DNA from: an uncultured Clostridia bacterium
GTDB lineage: Bacteria; Bacillota; Clostridia; Christensenellales; Borkfalkiaceae
Direction of reading: 5' to 3'
DNA: 8,529 nucleotides
NCBI GenBank assembly: GCA_934254755.1
Contig: CAKQMM010000035.1
Span: 1 to 8,529, forward strand
Positions 5,079 to 8,529 of the stretch are shown here, one piece after another. The position numbers and the translations under genes were made by a program. Position 1 is the stretch's first letter, and every line of letters starts with the position of its first letter. The notes below the pieces were generated by a model, which was not told the DNA's origin, searched no databases, and was given only the letters and a program-made list of their open reading frames with translations.

Positions 5079-6374
5079 TTATTTAACCGCTTCTATGCTG
5101 TCGTTAATTTCAAGCGTGTTGGCTTTAAGCATATCGTCGCCTTCCGACTTATCTTTATACAAAGCCTTTAAAATAACGGGGCAGAGTACCGAACTTATAA
5201 GCACCAGCATTACGACGACCGTTAAGTGTTGGCTGTCCATAAGCCCCGAATTTATGCCTTTTTGAGCGACTACGAGCGCGACTTCGCCGCGCGCTATCAT
5301 TCCGACGCCTATGCGCGTAGAGTCTTTAAAACTGAATTTAGCCGCTTTTGCGGTAAGCCCGCATCCGATAATTTTGCCGACGATCGCCGCCGCCACGAAA
5401 AGTAAGCCGAACCACAAAATATCGAGCGTAAAGCCGCTGAACGAAATCTGCATGCCTATGTTTGCAAAAAAGATAGGACCGAAGAACATAAACGAGCTTA
5501 CGGCGACCTTTTTATCTACGTATTCGGCGCACCTGTGGTTGGTTGAAAGCACCACGCCCGCAATGTACGCGCCCGTTATGTCCGCAACGCCGAAAACCGC
5601 TTCCGCTACGAAGGCGTAAATAAAGCAAACCGCTATCGAGTATATGGGCAAACGGTGGGTGTCGGGGTGCTTTTCTGAAAGCTTTTTAAACAACTTGCTT
5701 ATAAGTATGCCGCCGCCTATTGCCAGAATAAAGTAAACGCCCATCCATAATATAGATATAGCGGCGTTGCCGTTCGGGTTTATAAGGTTTAAAACGGGCG
5801 AAGACTGCGCGCCGCCGTTTTTAACGAGGCTCATAAAAATAGTTAAAACTATAATTCCCAAAACGTCGTCGATGATAGCGGCGGAAACGATAATGGTGCC
5901 TACTTTTGAGTTTAGTTTGCCGAGTTCTCTCAGCGTTTCGACGGTTATGCCGACGCTCGTCGCGCACATTATAACGCCGATAAATACTGCCGACAGCACG
6001 CTTTTGGTGTGGGGGTATACGAACAACATTCCCACGCCCGTTCCTAAAATAAGCGGCAAAATTACGCCGCCGAGCGCGACCAAAGTCGCCACCAAACCGG
6101 ACTTTCTTAGTTCCGTCAAATTCGTTTCGAGCCCTGCGCTGAACAGTACCAAAATTACGCCTATCTCGGCAAATGCCGAAATGTAGGTGTTATCGAGCGG
6201 GAAGAACCCGTTCGACGGAATAAACAACCCCCAGATAGCCTTACCTATAAGTATGCCAGCCAAGATACTGCCAAGAACTTGCGGCAAACCGAGTTTGCGC
6301 ATTAAAAGACCGAAAAGTTTTGTCGTTATTAAAATAACGGCGATTGAAAACACAGTGTATAAAGAACTGCTCAT
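5079..6374 (-). CDS. CPA2-family cation/proton antiporter (Kef/NapA type)
   Basis: The 431-residue polytopic membrane protein is about the length of a bare Na+/H+ exchanger transmembrane domain. Hydrophobic segments run from residue 5 to about 405, leaving a short charged C-terminal tail. CPA2 hallmarks are visible: LGLPQVLGSILAGILIG (28-44), FSAGLETNL (78-86), the TSVGIT stretch (139-144), the Asp-Asp pair of the ion site in AAIIDDVLGI (D169-D170), GAYIAGV (268-274), FFANIGMQI (302-310) and GMIARGEVALVVA (358-370). A DD pair is the feature of electrogenic exchangers such as NapA, so Na+/H+ exchange is likely; K+ cannot be excluded. There is no C-terminal RCK/TrkA-N domain, unlike KefB or KefC. 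The ATG has GGGAG (6381-6385) six bases upstream; another ATG five bases earlier is out of frame and stops at once. It has its own promoter and terminator. Confidence 0.92.
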   Translation of the reverse strand: MSSSLYTVFSIAVILITTKLFGLLMRKLGLPQVLGSILAGILIGKAIWGLFIPSNGFFPLDNTYISAFAEIGVILVLFSAGLETNLTELRKSGLVATLVALGGVILPLILGTGVGMLFVYPHTKSVLSAVFIGVIMCATSVGITVETLRELGKLNSKVGTIIVSAAIIDDVLGIIVLTIFMSLVKNGGAQSSPVLNLINPNGNAAISILWMGVYFILAIGGGILISKLFKKLSEKHPDTHRLPIYSIAVCFIYAFVAEAVFGVADITGAYIAGVVLSTNHRCAEYVDKKVAVSSFMFFGPIFFANIGMQISFSGFTLDILWFGLLFVAAAIVGKIIGCGLTAKAAKFSFKDSTRIGVGMIARGEVALVVAQKGINSGLMDSQHLTVVVMLVLISSVLCPVILKALYKDKSEGDDMLKANTLEINDSIEAVK

Positions 6375-6387
6375 AACATGCTCCCGT

Positions 6388-6402
6388 CCCCGAATTTCGG
6401 GG
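6388..6402 (-). promoter_or_regulatory. Hairpin at the 5' end of the antiporter mRNA
   Basis: ccccgaatttcgggg can fold into a short 6-bp hairpin. It lies about 4 bases after the predicted +1 (near 6406) and just before the ribosome binding site at 6381-6385. It may stabilise the mRNA 5' end or affect initiation. It has no T run in either direction. Confidence 0.45.
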
Positions 6403-6412
6403 TACGCTAACT

Positions 6413-6441
6413 ATTTTAGCCTATTTGAATCGGATTGTAAA
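6413..6441 (-). promoter_or_regulatory. Antiporter promoter
   Basis: On the minus strand TTTACA (6441-6436), a 17-base spacer and TAAAAT (6418-6413) each match the consensus at 5 of 6 positions. The predicted +1 is near 6406, giving a leader of about 32 bases. Confidence 0.75.
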
Positions 6442-6490
6442 GAATTTTACGAATAAGCAGTCGATTTTGGTCGATAATTACCTCAAAACG

Positions 6491-6522
6491 GCGCGGTATA
6501 AGCCGCAAATTCGGCTGCGCGC
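6491..6522. repeat. Interrupted inverted repeat between the divergent promoters
   Basis: gcgcg...agccg pairs with cggct...cgcgc around a 6-base loop, with a 5-to-1 asymmetric internal bulge. It lies 10 bp upstream of the -35 box at 6533 and about 50 bp upstream of the antiporter -35. It is not a good terminator because no T run follows on either side. It could be a regulator site serving one or both genes, or structural noise. Confidence 0.35.
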
Positions 6523-6532
6523 AAAAAAATGC

Positions 6533-6561
6533 TTGAAATTTATGTTAAATTACTATATACT
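6533..6561 (+). promoter_or_regulatory. Promoter of the acidic repeat protein gene
   Basis: TTGAAA (6533-6538), a 17-base spacer and TATACT (6556-6561) each match the consensus at 5 of 6 positions. The predicted +1 is at 6567-6568, immediately before the GAGGT ribosome binding site (6569-6573). The leader would be only about 11 bases long. Confidence 0.78.
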
Positions 6562-6578
6562 TAATAGCGAGGTAACTT

Positions 6579-7559
6579 ATGGCATTAGACGATAAATCTA
6601 ACGGCGTTTTTGAAAGCGTCCTGTTTGAACACGAAACGACCGGTAGCGAAACCGTTTTTAAAGGTGGCGAAACCGCAGATTATAGTCATGACGATTCGCA
6701 GGTCGGCGAAGAAGTGTTGTTCGGCGGCGGAAACGATTTTACCGCAGGTGAAGAGCTTGACTACGTCGAGCCGCAAAAAGAGGACGACAGGACGGAAGTT
6801 TTATTCGACACCGTAAAAAACGTGCGCGAAGAATACGTTGAACCCGTTATGCCCGTAAAGGCTGACGAGTCCGTCGGCACGGAAACGGTGTTTACGTCCG
6901 GCGTTGAAGATTTAGACGATATTCACGAAGCGAAAATCGAAGAAGAAGACGTTGACTTTATCGAACCCGTTAAACCGGACACTGTTGACGAAGAAGTTTT
7001 GTTCCAAAACGCGGACGAAAGCGCGGCGGAAGAAGGAAGCGGCGACTTTGACTTCGGCACCGTTTCGAGCGAAGAACTCCTCGGCGATTTGAGCGCGTAT
7101 GCGGCTAAACCCGAAAAATCTTATATCGACAAAACGTTCGCTTATAAAATGCTTGAAGCGGACGACGCGCTCGTCGGCTTCTATAAAGAAATTCGTAGCG
7201 AAATACTTAAATACAAGCACGTTAAGGCAAGATATTCCAACAACTACGAAAGCTTTAATTCGGGCAGAACGCAGCTATTTAAAATCGGTTTGGCGGGCAA
7301 GACCGTTAAACTTTACTTAAACCTCCCCATAAGCGAAACGGAAGGGAAGATGCACTGCAAAGATATGTCTTCCGTCAAGTCCTATGCGGAAGTGCCTACT
7401 TTGCTTAAAGTAAGGTCTGCGCGCGCGGTCGGGTACGCTAAAACGCTTATTTTAAAGGCGGCGGAACTTCACGCGCTTAAACTTAACAAAAAACCCGTTT
7501 CAAGCGATAACGTTATCGAACTTTTGGAACAGTATAACGAAAAGCACGTTTCAAAATAA
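6579..7559 (+). CDS. Acidic repeat protein with conserved C-terminal domain, function unknown
   Basis: The 326-residue product is soluble, with no signal peptide or membrane segment. Residues 1 to about 175 are very acidic, low in complexity and probably disordered. Two short motifs alternate there: a VLF/VF motif preceded by acidic or polar residues (ending at Phe16, 27, 48, 76, 105 and 142) and (Y/F)(V/I)EP (62-65, 86-89, 127-130). Residues about 180-300 form a basic, probably folded domain (LVGFYKEIRSEILKYKHVKARYS, then GKTVKLYLNLP, then EVPTLLKVRSARAVGYAKTLI). I recall comparable C-terminal domains in uncharacterised clostridial proteins, perhaps distantly like DUF5655, but I cannot confirm a family. 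The ATG is supported by GAGGT six bases upstream. The gene diverges from the antiporter and converges on glnS. The repeated motifs suggest a scaffold or docking role, which is inference only. Confidence 0.82.
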   Translation: MALDDKSNGVFESVLFEHETTGSETVFKGGETADYSHDDSQVGEEVLFGGGNDFTAGEELDYVEPQKEDDRTEVLFDTVKNVREEYVEPVMPVKADESVGTETVFTSGVEDLDDIHEAKIEEEDVDFIEPVKPDTVDEEVLFQNADESAAEEGSGDFDFGTVSSEELLGDLSAYAAKPEKSYIDKTFAYKMLEADDALVGFYKEIRSEILKYKHVKARYSNNYESFNSGRTQLFKIGLAGKTVKLYLNLPISETEGKMHCKDMSSVKSYAEVPTLLKVRSARAVGYAKTLILKAAELHALKLNKKPVSSDNVIELLEQYNEKHVSK

Positions 7560-7621
7560 TAAAGGTCAAACATTCTTTATTCCAAACTATTTTTGCGGGG
7601 ATAAAATCTTAAACTATATAA

Positions 7622-7659
7622 AAATAACCCCGCTCGGCGAGATTGCCGAGCGGGGTTTT
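7622..7659. terminator. Bidirectional terminator between the acidic repeat gene and glnS
   Basis: ccccgctcggc (7628-7638) and its exact complement (7645-7655) form an 11-bp stem, extended by two A-T pairs, around a 6-base loop. On the + strand TTTT (7656-7659) follows, 66 bp after the acidic repeat gene's stop. On the minus strand TTATTTTTATATAG follows, 24 bp after the glnS stop. The minus-strand T run is the better one. Confidence 0.88.
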
Positions 7660-7678
7660 GTATGGGGAACGCCCGTTG

Positions 7679-8529
7679 TTATTTTTTAAAACTATCTTTC
7701 ATCGTGGTTATTTGCGAAAGTATAAGCGCGCCGTCTTTACGCGCGGTCTTATAGTAACCCTTTCTTAAAAGTTGGAAAGGGGTAGATTCCGCAACTTCGT
7801 TGAGATAGGGTTCAGCCTTTCCTTTCATAATATGAACGCTGTCGTAGTTCATTCTCTCGGAAAAGTCTTGCCCCGGGTAATCTGCGTCCTTCAACAAATA
7901 GTCGTAATCGCGAATTTCGGCGTCAACTGCCGTATCTGCGTCCACCCAGTGGATGGTGCCTTTGCACTTAATTCCGCTCGTATCGTCGCCCGAACGGCTT
8001 TCGGGGATATAAGAACACAAAATTTCTTTAACCGTGCCGTCGTCGTTCAACAAAACGTCGTCGCACTTAACGATATACGCGCCTTTAAGCCTTACGTAAC
8101 CGTCGCGCTTTAAGCGGAAGTATTTCGGCGGCGGGTCGAGCGAAAAGTCGTCCGCGTCGATATATAGATTTTTAGAGAATTTGATTTTACGCGTGCCCGA
8201 ATTTTCGTCGTTCGGGTTTATATCGAAGTCGATTTCTTCTTCGCCGTTATAGTTCGTTATAGTGAGTTTAACGGGGTTAAACACCGCCATAGCGCGCTCG
8301 GCGTGAATATTTAAGTAGTCGCGGATAAAGTGCTCGAAGTAAGAAACTTCTATTTCGCTGTTCGCTTTCGATACGCCTATTTCTTCGCAGAAGTTTTTAA
8401 GGGCCTCGGCGGGTACGCCGCGGTTCCTTATCCCCGTAAGGGTAGGCATGCGCGGATCGTCCCAACCTTCGACGGCGCCGTCTTCAACCAACTTTTTAAG
8501 GTAGCGTTTGCTCATAACGGTGTTGGTTG
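7679..8529 (-). CDS. glnS: Glutaminyl-tRNA synthetase, C-terminal part (runs off the right edge)
   Basis: About 282 codons are visible. The frame is open to the right edge and reads TNTV just before MSKRYL, so the ATG at 8513-8515 is internal. VMSKR is the class I KMSKS-type loop that binds ATP, found near residue 268 of about 550 in E. coli GlnRS. Roughly the first half, including the HIGH motif, therefore lies outside the window. Counting from that Met, EGWDDPRMPTLTGIRNRGV (16-34), the helical IEVSYFEHFIRDYLN (55-69) and AMAVFNPVKL (75-84) match GlnRS. The two anticodon-binding beta barrels follow, with KGTIHWVDADTAVDAEIRDYD (185-205) as the diagnostic GlnRS segment and a typical RKGYY near the end. 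It charges tRNA-Gln directly with glutamine in the cytoplasm. Transcription ends at 7622-7659; the promoter is outside the window. Confidence 0.95.
   Translation of the reverse strand, partial: TNTVMSKRYLKKLVEDGAVEGWDDPRMPTLTGIRNRGVPAEALKNFCEEIGVSKANSEIEVSYFEHFIRDYLNIHAERAMAVFNPVKLTITNYNGEEEIDFDINPNDENSGTRKIKFSKNLYIDADDFSLDPPPKYFRLKRDGYVRLKGAYIVKCDDVLLNDDGTVKEILCSYIPESRSGDDTSGIKCKGTIHWVDADTAVDAEIRDYDYLLKDADYPGQDFSERMNYDSVHIMKGKAEPYLNEVAESTPFQLLRKGYYKTARKDGALILSQITTMKDSFKK

Noticed and set aside
5767..6186. 139-codon open frame on the + strand opposite the antiporter gene
   Set aside because: It lies wholly antisense to a well-supported membrane protein gene. Its Pro/Thr/Ser-rich composition is what the opposite strand of such a gene gives, and it has no ribosome binding site or family resemblance.
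6491..6522. Inverted repeat as an intrinsic terminator
   Set aside because: No T run follows on either strand; on the + strand it is followed by A residues.
7772..8113. 113-codon open frame on the + strand opposite glnS
   Set aside because: It is antisense to clear GlnRS coding sequence with no recognisable domain, so it is a shadow frame.
8513..8515. ATG as the start of a 278-residue protein
   Set aside because: The Met is part of the conserved VMSKR motif of GlnRS and the frame stays open to the window edge, so the real start lies outside.

Overview
The window looks like a chromosomal stretch from a moderately AT-rich Bacillota bacterium, most likely an uncultured gut-type clostridium. 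The grounds are strong GGAGG-type ribosome binding sites, sigma-A-type promoters with 17-bp spacers, many T-tailed intrinsic terminators, a clostridial-style RadC, a BspA-type leucine-rich-repeat lipoprotein and a bacterial GlnRS. This placement is inferred from gene style, not from a marker gene.

Left part (1-1508): a terminator (102-128) closes an unseen + strand transcript. An AT-rich regulatory region follows, with a perfect 11-bp inverted repeat just upstream of a TTTACA-17-TATAAT promoter. This drives radC (286-1014), which has almost no leader. The roughly 490-bp gap after radC holds no gene. It contains two copies of an interspersed repeat (1038-1284 and 1295-1417), each starting with a terminator-like hairpin, and ends with the terminator of the convergent bspA gene.

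Middle part (1509-5078, minus strand): two lipoprotein genes lie in tandem 17 bp apart, a small unrecognised lipoprotein (4145-4585) and an 872-residue BspA-like lipoprotein with 23 leucine-rich-repeat units (1509-4127, TTG start). Upstream on the same strand is an apparent non-coding RNA locus (4665-4872). It has a consensus promoter (TTGACA-17-TATACT), a predicted +1 on the first base of a perfect 16-bp closing stem, an irregular apical hairpin, and an intrinsic terminator with a UUCG loop. It could be a free-standing 6S-like RNA. It could also be an attenuator-type leader for the lipoprotein pair, because a competing hairpin overlaps the terminator and I see no good promoter between it and the first lipoprotein gene. 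This is the most interesting object in the window.

Right part (5079-8529): a CPA2-type cation/proton antiporter (minus) and an uncharacterised acidic repeat protein (plus) diverge from a 204-bp region in which both promoters can be read. The acidic protein converges on the 3' part of a glutaminyl-tRNA synthetase gene that runs off the right edge; the two share a bidirectional terminator. Apart from the lipoprotein pair the genes look like independent transcription units, and I see no pathway linking them.
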